DNA from: Symsagittifera roscoffensis
Lineage: Eukaryota; Xenacoelomorpha; Acoela; Convolutidae
DNA length: 64,000 nucleotides
Assembly: GCF_963678635.1 (NCBI RefSeq)
Contig: NC_087062.1
Coordinates: 75,324,349 to 75,388,348 of the forward strand
Direction: 5' to 3'
The number at the start of each line of letters is the position of its first letter. The stretch's first letter is position 1. Positions 50,701-52,622 of the stretch are shown in pieces. The notes beneath the pieces were generated by a model, which made no database searches, was not told the origin of the DNA, and was given only the letters and a program-made list of their open reading frames with translations. The position numbers and the translations under genes are program-made.

Positions 50701-52053
50701 TCTACGATGACTGTTGAATATTTCTAATTCAAAGCTTTATGTCAGATCTTCTTATGGCACCACGCAAAAAAATAAATTTTTGAAAAAAAAAAATTTTTTT
50801 TTTTGGTAGATTTTGACAGACGATGGTCGCAACATTTTGTGGTACTTTTGCACAGTAACTGGCTATCCTTTTTAATTACTTAAAATGGTTTTTTTACCTG
50901 TGCCAAATGGTGCCGTAGTTATTATCATATGTGCCGTTAATTACTTTAACTCTGTGGCTTTCTTTTAAACAAAAATCAAATTAGTGTAAGAGTTCAGTTG
51001 GTTTTGAAAACCAATGGATATTTTAGGGGAGTTGAAAATTCCGTTCCATTTATTTAAAATTTCAGTAAAGTACATGCTTTTACGAGTAATGAACGTAGTG
51101 GAGACTCTTATATAGGTCTTGGTAACTTTTTTTTCAGGAGAAGTCTTAAAAGTCTCTCATAACTACAGATGTGCATTCATACATATTGATGCATTTATGA
51201 ATGCACTGAAGTATGTATGCACTTTTTGAGTTCGAATGAAATTCATCTGCTGAAGTTAACGTAAACACTATTCTCTAAATACGAACGTGAAAATGGCGCG
51301 AAAAGTGAATGATTTCTAGATTCGAAAGAGGAATTTAATTATTAGATTTCCAGCAGAATAAAAAATTACCTTTTATTCTGGTTTTCTCTAGTTGGGTTCA
51401 TGTTATCGAAAAAGTGTCAATCATAAATTGTTCTAGAAATTCAAAGAGCTTAAATGGCATCTATTTTTTTCTTTGAAATTCGAAAGTTGAGATTTTTTCA
51501 AGAAAGTCAGTGTTTTTTTATATGCTCACTTGCGTTCATTACTCTTTTCCAATCTTCGATTGGGTATGTTTCAAAATTGCAAATTTGAGTGACCAAAACG
51601 TGAAATAGCGAAGCTTCCAACTCCATTCTTTTACATGGGCATGCTCATGGACGTACATGCTAATAGGACGGTTCCCATGCAAAGTTATCATCGTTTCGAG
51701 AAGTATCGACATGATTTTTTCTTTTAAAATCCCCCTGTACTGAAGTTTTTTGTCGGCCACACATGATAGCTACTCAAGAATAGTAAGAGTTAACCGTAAC
51801 AAGTGTTTAATCATAATTTCAAAAGAGACTTTAACGAAAATGGAAAGGTTAGCAACGCGAAACTTGAAAGTTACAGAACAGTCCGATGGTCTGGTATTCA
51901 CCTGCTTATCGGAGCATCCGACTCCGTGTGGTGCGTACAGTCCATAATCACCACAGAGACACACTTTCTTCCCTCCTAGCAGGACACAAGTATGGTTTGC
52001 GTCTTCGGTAGGTAGAGATAGACTCTCACACCAGCTGACATCACAAGTGGCAA
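5564..52053 (-). CDS. LDL-receptor-related protein (LRP) gene, incomplete, exons spread over 46 kb
   Basis: At least 13 exons on the minus strand encode the three modules of LRP-family endocytic receptors: LDL receptor class A repeats (ligand-binding, calcium-dependent), EGF-like modules and YWTD beta-propeller blades. The order is EGF-EGF-propeller (52.1-44.0 kb), then a damaged EGF/propeller exon (19.3 kb), then EGF-propeller-EGF-LDLa-LDLa-LDLa (13.0-5.6 kb). Exon phases match across 51902-44047 and across 13021-5564. The chain is not continuous in the middle: the propeller begun at 46.8-44.0 kb and the one begun at 19.3 kb both lack later blades. A 22-kb retrotransposon lies in this gap. 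Signal peptide, transmembrane segment and cytoplasmic tail are not in the window. I cannot tell LRP1, LRP2 and other giant LRPs apart. Whether the gene is functional is open: 12 exons look intact, the 19.3-kb exon does not. Confidence 0.85.
5753..7887. other. LRP intron, left part, with repeat fragments
   Basis: No exon is visible. A stretch at about 6008-6070 ('ggcgaagctgctcctcgcaaacacc') matches the head of the SINE-like element at 14976. A piece of the foldback family with the 'tggtcagaaca' end lies at about 7530-7625. The remainder is low-complexity AT-rich sequence with A and T runs. Confidence 0.5.
7888..8240 (+). mobile_element. hAT-like MITE, copy 1
   Basis: A 353-bp non-autonomous element. 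It begins with CAGGGGTGGATCTAGG and ends with AATCCGCCCCTG, which are short terminal inverted repeats of CAGGGGCGGAT type. It is flanked by a perfect 8-bp target duplication ATATCAAT at 7880-7887 and 8241-8248. An 8-bp duplication and a CAGGG terminus are typical of hAT transposons. No transposase is encoded. The interior holds a G/C homopolymer tract near the right end and a pol III B-box-like stretch (GGGTTCGAATCCC). Confidence 0.88.
8528..8650 (-). CDS. LRP exon: LDLa repeat
   Basis: The exon is 123 bp and phase 1 to phase 1, with acceptor TTGTCAG at 8651 and a weak donor GTTAGC. It encodes one LDL receptor class A repeat with six cysteines and the calcium cage CDGDNDCFDNSDEKHC. The phase agrees with the EGF exon at 9866-10003 upstream and with the LDLa exon at 5564-5752 downstream. 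Ignoring the donor would give a stop two codons later, so the unusual donor is supported by reading frame as well as domain completeness. Confidence 0.88.
8665..9210 (+). repeat. Dispersed repeat family D, copy 1
   Basis: About 540 bp that is clearly similar to 49135-49650. Shared landmarks in the same order are 'gactgctcgtatca', 'ctgaatgttccgact', 'ttggaacgatttctaagacg', 'gcgcgaaatatatcgc' and 'gaaatttgtctgaagaaaaaa'. There is no coding capacity and I could not see terminal inverted repeats or target duplications. Confidence 0.8.
9211..9865. other. LRP intron sequence without recognisable feature
   Basis: I see nothing I can name here. The sequence is ordinary AT-rich intron with no frame longer than about 60 codons. 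Confidence 0.5.
9866..10003 (-). CDS. LRP exon: EGF-like module
   Basis: The exon is 138 bp, phase 1 to phase 1, with acceptor GTGTAG at 10004 and donor GTAACT. It encodes an EGF-like module with six cysteines in the LRP order (CSEDNGGC, DGFC, RVCSC, TQC), the type that closes a YWTD propeller. It sits directly after the last propeller exon (10435-10617) and before the LDLa exons, as expected for the LRP architecture. Confidence 0.9.
10004..10434. other. LRP intron
   Basis: About 430 bp between two LRP exons. No repeat or RNA gene is recognised. Confidence 0.6.
10435..10617 (-). CDS. LRP exon: YWTD propeller, last blade
   Basis: The exon is 183 bp, phase 1 to phase 1, with acceptor TTTTAG and donor GTCAGA. 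It encodes a beta-propeller blade with the YWTD-type core VYWADG and a following basic segment (MRARTLTGEE). The phase matches the neighbours. Its 3' splice-site flank is duplicated in tandem in the intron (10619-10672). Confidence 0.88.
10619..10672. repeat. 27-bp tandem duplication next to a splice acceptor
   Basis: The unit 'acacagaacaataatcacgg' plus seven bases occurs twice directly upstream (in gene sense) of the exon at 10435-10617. It duplicates the pyrimidine tract and a near-acceptor. Only the exon-proximal copy ends in TTTTAG; the other has TTTTGG. Confidence 0.85.
10914..11143 (-). CDS. LRP exon: YWTD propeller blades
   Basis: The exon is 230 bp, starting in phase 2 and ending in phase 1, with acceptor TTTTCAG and donor GTGAGT. 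It encodes propeller sequence with the core KLYWSDYSKPSIE and the DGSSRHML turn, typical of LRP YWTD blades. Phases match the exons at 11364 and 10435. Confidence 0.9.
11364..11556 (-). CDS. LRP exon: YWTD propeller blade
   Basis: The exon is 193 bp, starting in phase 1 and ending in phase 2, with acceptor CAACAG and donor GTAAGG. It encodes PEGMSYDWTAKLLYVTD, a YWTD-type blade, and a SIAVHPAKG turn characteristic of the following blade. Phases match the exons on both sides. Confidence 0.9.
11799..12168 (-). mobile_element. hAT-like MITE, copy 2
   Basis: A 370-bp element in the reverse orientation to copy 1, in the intron between two LRP exons. The 8-bp target duplication GTAGGGAT is perfect (11791-11798 and 12169-12176). 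The left end is CACGGGCGGATTTAGG and the right end GATCCGCCCCTG. A run of about 20 C near the right end is part of the family sequence. Confidence 0.9.
12326..12544 (-). CDS. LRP exon: first propeller blade
   Basis: The exon is 219 bp, phase 1 to phase 1, with acceptor TGTTTCAG and donor GTGATG. It encodes the start of a beta-propeller: DFLIVTEGSSVRGIEI is the first strand after the EGF module, followed by AVDFDFTSGATFFTEF, where the YWTD core is replaced by ATFFTE. It follows the EGF exon at 12899-13021 in phase. Confidence 0.88.
12899..13021 (-). CDS. LRP exon: EGF-like module
   Basis: The exon is 123 bp, phase 1 to phase 1, with acceptor TATTTAG and donor GTTTCT. It encodes an EGF-like module of LRP type (DPCADGNGGCSEMCVP, ASCLCGAG, DGVSC) with six cysteines. 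In LRP proteins such a module follows one propeller and precedes the next. The preceding propeller blades should be upstream at higher coordinates, but only doubtful remnants were found there. Confidence 0.9.
13022..13539. other. LRP intron with a diverged foldback-family fragment
   Basis: At about 13130-13265 the order 'gggtcgagtgataaattatatt', 'gtcgagaaaaat' and 'tttcgag' resembles one arm of the palindrome at 43391-43872. The rest is AT-rich without further features. Confidence 0.5.
13540..16015 (+). repeat. Tandem array of 410-480 bp units, with internal hairpin
   Basis: Related units begin near 13556, 14036, 14480, 14893 and 15585, each opening with a 'ttttccagaattagtttaagtcg'-like stretch. 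Next come an inverted repeat (ggttctcttgcaag ... cttgcaagagaacc), a 'gaaaatatttacacgagctaac' block, a 'gttaaccgttgaacccaaa' block and 'ttactggatcaaaaag'. The third unit lacks the hairpin and the fourth is interrupted by a SINE-like insertion (14976-15425). Units are 75-90% alike by eye. No coding frame is shared. Confidence 0.85.
14976..15425 (-). mobile_element. tRNA-like SINE candidate inserted in the tandem array
   Basis: About 450 bp that interrupts a unit of the tandem array. On the minus strand it has an A-box-like TGGCTGAGTGATAAGG (15138-15153) and a B-box-like AGATCGAATCCT (15089-15100) at tRNA-like spacing, so its head is tRNA-derived. A stretch matching its other end ('ggcgaagc...cgcaaacac') recurs near 6010. 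The boundaries are approximate and no target duplication was confirmed. Confidence 0.55.
16016..17216. other. Intronic AT-rich sequence
   Basis: No exon, RNA gene or recognisable repeat is seen in this 1.2 kb. Confidence 0.5.
17217..17638 (-). mobile_element. hAT-like MITE, copy 3
   Basis: A 422-bp element with a perfect 8-bp target duplication GTTTAATC at 17209-17216 and 17639-17646. The left end is diverged (CATCAGCAGATTTAGG); the right end is GATCCGCCCACTG. It contains a long G tract (about 17231-17257) and otherwise matches copies 1, 2, 4 and 5. Confidence 0.88.
17763..17965 (-). pseudogene. Possible damaged LRP propeller exon remnant
   Basis: The minus strand reads SIDVFMDYI, then in a shifted frame a short ADVTLPIHR-type stretch, resembling the last blade of a YWTD propeller. 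The switch falls in a run of four T at about 17925 where a single extra base would account for it. GC content is higher than the surrounding intron. No good donor was found and the downstream frame is not convincingly LRP-like. This is an inference from weak similarity. Confidence 0.35.
18240..18340 (-). mobile_element. Second tRNA-like SINE-head candidate
   Basis: On the minus strand a B-box-like GAGTTCGATCCCC (18277-18289) follows an A-box-like AACACAGTGATTAAGG (18316-18333) at tRNA-like spacing. The stem pairing needed for a functional tRNA is not evident. It may belong to the same class as 14976-15425. Confidence 0.4.
18577..18946 (-). mobile_element. hAT-like MITE, copy 4
   Basis: A 370-bp element flanked by AATTGAGT (18569-18576) and AATTGATT (18947-18954), a 7-of-8 target duplication. 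Ends are CAGGGGGATTTAAG and GATCCGCCCCTG. It is the most diverged of the five full copies. Confidence 0.85.
19324..19523 (-). pseudogene. LRP exon with frame breaks (EGF end plus YWTD blade)
   Basis: The acceptor CTTGTAG (19524) and donor GTATCT bound a 200-bp exon that should encode the end of an EGF module and a first blade. The sequence reads SCSCTDNDP in one frame, CELDGTDCMAI in a second, and TRYVYFADASYNYIHAVDYFG in a third. Two single-base shifts are therefore needed within 200 bp, the second in a short CT repeat near 19406. The third frame has a clear YWTD-type core (VYFAD). This exon lies 600 bp from the 22-kb retrotransposon. It is either a decayed exon or an assembly with indel errors; I favour decay but cannot exclude error. 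Confidence 0.65.
19740..20116 (+). repeat. Left half of a foldback-family copy split by the retrotransposon
   Basis: This stretch matches the family seen at 43290-43872: 'gtgcgtggtgtgataaa' and 'gaagaaagcctagaacttaag' on the left, and 'aatgtcgctcgaatc' close to the breakpoint. The family sequence continues on the other side of the retrotransposon at 42130 ('ccattctgatcatatatt'), which shows where the element inserted. Confidence 0.75.
20121..20638 (+). repeat. LTR, array unit 1 (outermost), with internal 108-bp duplication
   Basis: It begins TGGAACCTGATC directly after the target CCAT and ends CCTAAATCA two bases before the primer-binding-like TGGTGCGACC. It is 518 bp rather than 410 because the block from 'aactacattttatgattgg' to 'taagtgctga' is present twice. 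A palindromic stretch (gtgctgaaattac / gtaatttcagcac) lies in the middle, as in every unit. Confidence 0.88.
20639..21127 (+). repeat. Leader of array unit 1, internally deleted, plus junction block
   Basis: After the LTR come the primer-binding-like site and the leader up to 'gccaacacaaact'. The next 530 bp of the full leader are missing, with the 3-base microhomology ACT at the joint, and the sequence resumes at 'atccaacccttcc'. It ends with an 88-bp block at 21040-21127 (three 'tgcacgtcttttttt'-like motifs, then 'cgaggttaagcat') that occurs before every internal LTR but not before the 3' LTR. Confidence 0.8.
21128..21790 (+). repeat. Array unit 2: truncated LTR, truncated leader, junction block
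   Basis: The LTR start is intact, but it is cut after about 195 bp at 'gttgtctctccaa', a 17-base motif repeated at the breakpoint. It joins directly to the leader at 'gctcactaatatc'. Primer-binding site and the first 560 bp of leader are missing. The unit ends with the same junction block as unit 1. Confidence 0.82.
21791..22200 (+). repeat. LTR, array unit 3 (full length, 410 bp)
   Basis: A full 410-bp LTR, TGGAACC...AAATCA, nearly identical to the LTRs at 23222 and 41720. Its minus strand contains a 75-codon frame that is simply LTR sequence. Confidence 0.9.
22201..23221 (+). repeat. Full leader and junction block of array unit 3
   Basis: The primer-binding-like TGGTGCGACC starts at 22203. 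The leader carries the same 77-codon frame as unit 4, poly-A/T-rich sequence, and the two 'atcatcaaggc(t/c)tatccttgg' repeats. The junction block ends at 23221. Period to the next LTR is 1431 bp. Confidence 0.88.
23222..23631 (+). repeat. 5' LTR proper (array unit 4)
   Basis: A 410-bp LTR of the unit that leads into gag. It has TG...CA ends and the same length as the 3' LTR. No unambiguous TATA box or poly(A) signal could be assigned. As the last LTR before the coding region it is the most likely source of genomic transcripts, but three further LTR starts lie upstream. Confidence 0.9.
23634..23651 (+). promoter_or_regulatory. Primer-binding site
   Basis: TGGTGCGACCATAAGTCT lies two bases after the LTR end, the standard position, and begins with TGG, complementary to a tRNA CCA end. 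The 3' end of the matching tRNA would read ...GGTCGCACCA. I cannot name the tRNA without the host tRNA set. Confidence 0.7.
23652..25320 (+). other. Leader between primer-binding site and gag
   Basis: The leader contains a 77-codon frame starting ATG at 23720 (LRLNRSEPILRTI...), kept in all full array units with only a few substitutions, and a 75-codon Lys/Asn-rich frame (24880-25107) unique to this unit. Neither resembles a known family. Strong splice-donor-like GTAAGT/GTAAGA sites lie at 24578, 24684 and 24694, upstream of gag, suitable for making spliced env transcripts. The leader leaves the array consensus after 'gatagatct' at about 24570. Confidence 0.55.
25321..28941 (+). pseudogene. 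gag: gag (capsid and nucleocapsid), interrupted
   Basis: The frame starts at ATG 25321 (MSHTQSDDSPDDEE). It is interrupted by TAA at 25462 and 25900, continues in the same frame to about 27306, shifts by one base in a T run, and shifts back at about 27880. The middle part holds a capsid-like helical region (WKRFTQEFSKMFDSE, IRRLPNEAIKQL). The nucleocapsid has a CCHC zinc knuckle whose first two cysteines (27851, 27860) are in one frame and whose last cysteine (27889) is in the other. The C-terminus is a 150-residue Arg/Ser/Asn/Tyr-rich low-complexity tract (repeated NNRNRNYS-like units), a likely RNA-binding region. A TGA at 28939 separates it from the protease in the same frame. Stop readthrough at this point is possible but unproven. 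Confidence 0.82.
28942..29478 (+). CDS. Retroviral-type aspartic protease
   Basis: The frame continues directly after the gag TGA and has no ATG of its own at the start. It shows the active-site motif FLIDSGAESNII (DSG type) near residue 30 and the second signature HNIIGIPFISKY, the equivalent of the ILG motif, about 90 residues later. It would mature the Gag-Pol polyprotein. It ends at TAA 29476. The frame stays open a little beyond, and a T run at about 29522 separates it by one frame from RT, so the original gene was probably a continuous pol. Confidence 0.85.
   Translation, partial: TIPFLLESPRNKEFQPPDLEIDFLIDSGAESNIINIPTWNEIKILHPQLTPLATSSKLATAQGSTLVNYGKIQLFLLPTRTMEQNKILNKPFKQIFHITDIKHNIIGIPFISKYIPTINILNSKILIKDKYTKTKNTALTFFQRLNKQPPFFSKFYPIYNQQRKHLKPLSGTIYITFQ
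29526..31550 (+). CDS. pol: Reverse transcriptase and RNase H
   Basis: A 674-codon uninterrupted frame. RT motifs in order are YFTTADMNSAYNQIP (catalytic Asp, residue ~276), RLFYGISIGPAAFSAFM, ITYLDDVFMQ (YxDD catalytic pair, ~340), and the primer-grip KFLGHNI. RNase H follows with AMCDASNFGIGAAL, RECTAIIYTL, VLFTDHKPI and LPDTLS, supplying the four acidic catalytic residues. All catalytic residues are present, so this domain could be active. It belongs to the Ty3/gypsy class by motif order and spacing. Its start overlaps a frame change from the protease, and its end changes frame into integrase at about 31529. Confidence 0.95.
   Translation: MSDFEFKPIHKFFKITISSIKYLKNTNSDIISLHVYNNTPYQVTLPLGLLGYCETNATISPIHEIAYRVNNILQLLDICQSTILNEELSINNIISNEKRNTDYFTKTPYFKPTFNITNYTKEQQQFLTMFNFEHSQITQIEFDKLAKQLLKYSTVYATSKYDVGKISSSLQLPLKPDAVFKKQRASKVPIHLHVKVNRLLDILEQYKIISPVNKEEQPKGNTFINRVIILAKGESLKIVLDARYFNSLIDESKCNWPIEPTQVILTKINGKYFTTADMNSAYNQIPLDKQSRRLTQFVIGNQQYEFNRLFYGISIGPAAFSAFMSKIFRPLILKKNAITYLDDVFMQPQTKEEMFTVLEHYHKILQNENLKAAPDKLHFFLTRVKFLGHNIERNTITPLKSCIDAIQKLQPPTNKKKIQEFLGMLNFLSKYVYKMQLYLRPFYNILRQQNNFEWTTEHQTRFEEIKKLLTEQISNTIPDPNQPFYAMCDASNFGIGAALLQSHSRTNKMNLISASSRLFTQAELRLSTLMRECTAIIYTLTEYEFLILGSKHPTVLFTDHKPIIFLFTQKSNPNHRVYRFQLILMKFPNLHIVWTAGKNLALPDTLSRNTPPELLTRKTTVEIPKNIKFYLAKDETSPRLECKYAVKTDIEQSQINNLQHFPLYLDCQNTKLIY
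31529..33567 (+). pseudogene. Integrase with GPY/F C-terminal domain, frame-broken
   Basis: The frame begins about 31529 one frame off RT and has a TAG at 31577. It runs open to 32998, then shifts one base in an A run at about 32960 to a C-terminal frame ending at 33567. Domains in order: zinc-binding HHCC (HTQNTKGH, CNDCIVC), catalytic core with the D-D-E residues in SFDTKGP, VTDNGTEF and GLVEGMNRS, then the GPY/F motif (RKGPYQII) and a basic tail (RLRNQPRKN). No chromodomain is seen. The core residues are intact. The TAG and the shift make this copy defective as written. Confidence 0.88.
33568..34158 (+). other. Non-coding spacer between pol and the membrane frames
   Basis: About 590 bp, C- and A-rich, with frequent stops in all frames. 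No domain is recognised. Two near-repeats of 'aatttagcctaaagta' occur at about 33916 and 33955. Confidence 0.6.
34159..34386 (+). CDS. Small hydrophobic ORF, function unknown
   Basis: A 75-codon frame starting ATG. Most residues are Ile, Leu, Phe and Tyr, giving two or three potential membrane spans (e.g. LFIFLFDTFEAFIIILIIFC). It ends at TAA 34384, immediately followed by ATG 34387 in the same frame. No family is recognised. AT-rich sequence can produce hydrophobic frames by chance, so this is tentative. Confidence 0.35.
   Translation: MLFSRSVNTIFNIFINFLTLLKLLFIFLFDTFEAFIIILIIFCNIFLIFYSVFEIYLQLFQIIDNIHRYDNPKFI
34387..35717 (+). pseudogene. Accessory frame: membrane segment plus Pro/Ser/Thr-rich region, unknown
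   Basis: One reading frame can be followed over 1.3 kb with TAA or equivalent stops near 34484, 34573, 34735, 35392 and 35510. Parts in order: a short hydrophobic peptide (DIFLLFVIFYNIFII), a second hydrophobic segment (ITFALATILLILFLEEYY), a Ser/Pro/Thr-rich linker, a longer open part (34740-35391) rich in Pro, Ser and Thr, and a polar tail (HRLQYRQDIHEDIRD). It overlaps the env start by 12 bases. A single-pass membrane protein with a disordered domain is one reading. No homologue is recognised, and the stops mean it may be several small ORFs or a decayed gene. Confidence 0.45.
35706..38078 (+). pseudogene. env: env-like glycoprotein, one in-frame stop
   Basis: A 790-codon frame beginning with a signal-peptide-like MYILKILIFQQILFLTFS. 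A single TAA at 36669 splits it into 321 codons and a continuation of about 470 codons in the same frame. The ectodomain carries about a dozen cysteines, including a cluster around PCKNDQGYCDP and PEDTCTTF, and a few Asn-X-Ser/Thr sites. Near the C-terminus are two hydrophobic stretches (around WPYYILEKLTILYAMF and ARILFAGFFGIF), followed by a polar tail. Position after pol and this layout fit a membrane glycoprotein acquired by a retrotransposon. I could not place it with confidence in a known Env family; the Trp-x-Pro-x(3)-Cys region recalls mononegavirus- or chuvirus-type glycoproteins, weakly. Confidence 0.72.
38198..40109 (+). CDS. Post-env ORF of unknown function
   Basis: The longest frame runs 38298-39986 (562 codons) and continues after TAA 39984 for 40 more codons to 40107. 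The first ~215 residues are Pro/Ser/Thr/Asn-rich and probably disordered. The rest looks like a folded domain rich in aromatic residues and His (e.g. MPTLHWTAYYHFTNPLYL, SLTFHFLAPHERDLHC, DPVTQMYIFCPITK). An ATG at 38198 in another frame (MTHHSQDD) could be the original start if one base was gained or lost near 38400; ATG 38427 is another candidate. It lies in the same frame as env, 120 bases downstream of its stop. I recognise no family. Such a large conserved-looking frame after env is unusual for Ty3/gypsy elements. Confidence 0.6.
40113..40199 (+). other. Likely spliceosomal intron in the 3' region
   Basis: An 87-bp segment begins with a consensus donor CAG/GTAAGT, contains a perfect branch-point TACTAAC at 40160-40166, and ends with a pyrimidine-rich CTTTTACATTTTTAG 33 bases later. 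The donor is four bases after the last stop of the post-env ORF. A second TACTAAC at 40458 followed by CACTCGCACAG (40492) could be an alternative acceptor. Confidence 0.7.
40200..41719 (+). other. 3' untranslated region of the retrotransposon
   Basis: 1.5 kb with stops in all frames. It contains the alternative branch-point/acceptor pair (40458/40492). The last bases before the LTR (41707-41719, 'aaacccggatggg') are a weak polypurine tract. The segment differs completely from the junction block that precedes the internal 5' LTRs. Confidence 0.6.
41720..42129 (+). repeat. 3' LTR (410 bp)
   Basis: It begins TGGAACC and ends CCTAACTCA, followed by the target duplication CCAT. It is the same length as the LTRs at 21791 and 23222 and differs from them at only a few positions, for example 'actatatttt' against 'actacatttt' and ACTCA against AATCA at the end. 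Confidence 0.92.
42134..43390. other. Right flank of the retrotransposon, repeat-derived
   Basis: The first ~80 bp continue the foldback-family copy broken by the retrotransposon ('ggtatctgattatcatggggg'). At 42680 a short 'acaagactcctcgtatta' matches the start of repeat family D. No LRP exon is visible, although propeller blades would be expected in this intron or beyond. Confidence 0.55.
43391..43872. repeat. Near-perfect 482-bp palindrome (foldback repeat)
   Basis: Two arms of about 233 bp are reverse complements with only about three differences (one T-run length, two substitutions). They are separated by roughly 15 bases around 'tgaattcgagctt'. The outer ends are GTGTGTTGTAG and CTACAACACAC. 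Diverged single-arm or partial copies of the same family occur near 2340-2470, 3400-3680, 7530, 13130, 19740-20116 with 42130-42215, and 50300-50460. There is no coding capacity. Confidence 0.92.
44047..44294 (-). CDS. LRP exon: YWTD propeller blades
   Basis: The exon is 248 bp, starting in phase 0 and ending in phase 2, with acceptor TTGTTTCAG and donor GTATGT. It encodes the blade core MAYDWIADNLYLVDKALGQI and the next turn HPSGVAVDPIEK. It follows 46638-46816 in phase. The next exon of this propeller was not found; the retrotransposon occupies most of the distance to the next recognised exon. Confidence 0.92.
44295..45166. other. LRP intron with small tandem duplications
   Basis: A duplication of 'gaaatcgcaatt...aatctaattcttt' lies at about 44515-44582, and a short tandem of CTTTGAAAAGACT-like units (about four) at 45066-45108. 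No gene is seen. Confidence 0.6.
45167..45425 (+). repeat. Diverged duplicate of the intron next to exon 46638-46816
   Basis: Its left half ('ttatattgtctatttaagtg', 'caaatgcatgcttgataca') matches 45640-45711 joined to 46454-46560. Its right half ('ctgatatagaaaag', 'gcgtgtcaaagcaggg') matches 46808-46880. The plus strand has a ~50-codon open stretch (SDKIKTCNEGEVFTLTDSD), possibly part of an old element-encoded protein. Confidence 0.7.
45480..45645 (+). pseudogene. LINE (non-LTR retrotransposon) endonuclease fragment
   Basis: The plus strand reads NIRLLPKNLDDFQVSL followed by a PSVICCTETWL segment, the N-terminal part of the AP-endonuclease domain of LINE ORF2 with its TETWL signature. Only about 50 residues remain; the frame ends shortly after. 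It is a dead fragment. Confidence 0.8.
45713..46453. mobile_element. 741-bp MITE with TA target duplication
   Basis: Terminal inverted repeats begin CCCGGGTTGACC and end GGTCAACCCGGG. Subterminal repeats are of the 'atgcttatcatacaattcc' kind. TA at 45711-45712 is duplicated at 46454-46455. The paralogous sequence at 45225-45240 reads 'ttatattgtctatttaagtgg' without the element, an empty site. A TA duplication points to Tc1/mariner-type transposition. No transposase frame is present. Confidence 0.9.
46638..46816 (-). CDS. LRP exon: first propeller segment after EGF
   Basis: The exon is 179 bp, starting in phase 1 and ending in phase 0, with acceptor CTATTTCAG and a weak donor GTTAGT. It encodes DLRAWTVGSMSRVSDVGF, then VSLAASPTRQMVFYAHNPG, in the position of the first propeller blade after the EGF exon at 47142. 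The YWTD core is replaced by MVFYAH. The first 12 bases of the exon and the acceptor lie within a sequence duplicated at 45340-45425. Confidence 0.85.
47142..47277 (-). CDS. LRP exon: EGF-like module
   Basis: The exon is 136 bp, starting in phase 0 and ending in phase 1, with acceptor TTGCATTCAG and donor GTATAT. It encodes an EGF-like module with six cysteines (PCEQWGAC, NLGC, DSCTC, GQC). It joins in phase to the EGF exon at 51902 and to the propeller exon at 46638. Confidence 0.9.
47278..47970. other. LRP intron without recognised gene
   Basis: AT-rich sequence. A stretch near 47670-47700 ('gcgaaacggagcttcg') is weakly like the SINE head at 14976. Nothing else is named. Confidence 0.5.
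47973..48703. mobile_element. 731-bp Tc1/mariner-type foldback MITE
   Basis: It begins CAGTGCTGATTTAAATTAA and ends TTAATTTAAATCAGCTCTG, flanked by TA at 47971-47972 and 48704-48705. The two halves are long imperfect inverted repeats (about 320 bp each; e.g. 'aaaacgcgttttt', 'gtctgtgatc' and 'gttgggctacgt' appear in both orientations). The central ~70 bp are unpaired. There is no transposase. Confidence 0.88.
48704..49134. other. Intron sequence without recognised feature
   Basis: Frames on both strands reach 80-117 codons here but show no domain, and they overlap A/T-rich low-complexity sequence. I see no gene. Confidence 0.5.
49135..49650 (+). repeat. Dispersed repeat family D, copy 2
   Basis: It matches 8665-9210 in the same order of landmarks, from 'gactgctcgtatcagg' to 'gtctgaagaaaaaac' and 'tttcgttactttcg', with many substitutions and small indels. 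It is non-coding. Confidence 0.8.
49651..51901. other. LRP intron, mostly unfeatured
   Basis: A foldback-family fragment lies at about 50300-50460 ('ggctgagttgaatgaaatatcata', 'gtgtcgagaaaaaccggtttg') and a related piece at 50740-50800. The rest is AT-rich intron with no exon seen. Confidence 0.5.
51902..52053 (-). CDS. LRP exon: EGF-like module (first exon visible)
   Basis: The exon is 152 bp, starting in phase 1 and ending in phase 0, with acceptor CATTTTAG and donor GTGAAT. It encodes an EGF-like module (CDVSWC, NHTCVLL, KVCLCGDYG, GVGC) with six cysteines. It is the most upstream LRP exon found. Since it starts in phase 1, further exons must lie to the right of the window's tRNA array or beyond the window. 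Confidence 0.88.
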
Positions 52054-52190
52054 CTAAAATGAAGACTCTGAAACTGTGACCGTTTTCAAGCTGCCTGGCT
52101 TTCTCTGTTTTTCGTCAAAAAATTTACGAGTTTTGTGTCAACCAAAAGCAAAAAAAAGCCGCCTGCAAACATTTTTCAGAGCTCAATCAG

Positions 52191-52622
52191 CAGGGGCGGA
52201 TCTAGGATTTTCTCGAGGGGGGGGGGGGGCGGATTTTCAAAAAATTTCGAAAACTTTGTCGACATTTTTTTAAGGTCGAGCGAATTGATTTTCCGAGCTC
52301 TCCCAAAGCCCTAAAAAGACCCAGTTTTGGTCAAATTTTCTGCGCCGCAGGCACAATTTTGAAAAACGGGCCAAAAAAGGCGTTTTTAGGCACTTTTTAG
52401 ACAATTTCGACCAAAAAAAAATTGTGTTTTTTTTGGCGCGCGCTCCCCCCTCAAAGTAAGTATATCTTGGCGCCGAAGGCGCCTTTAGAAAATTTGTAGG
52501 GTCCGTCACCAAATATGGATATCTCAAAATAGTACAAAGGGGGACCCTTTGGGTCGGCAGGGGGTCGAATCCCTGAGGGGGTAGGGGCGTCCACCCCCCC
52601 CCCCCCCTTGAATCCGCCCCTG
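52191..52622 (+). mobile_element. hAT-like MITE, copy 5
   Basis: A 432-bp element with intact ends CAGGGGCGGATCTAGG and AATCCGCCCCTG. The flanks TCAATCAG (52183-52190) and ACTATCAG (52623-52630) agree at 6 of 8 positions, an aged target duplication. It carries a G tract near the left end, a C tract near the right end and a B-box-like GGTCGAATCCCTG. Confidence 0.88.
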
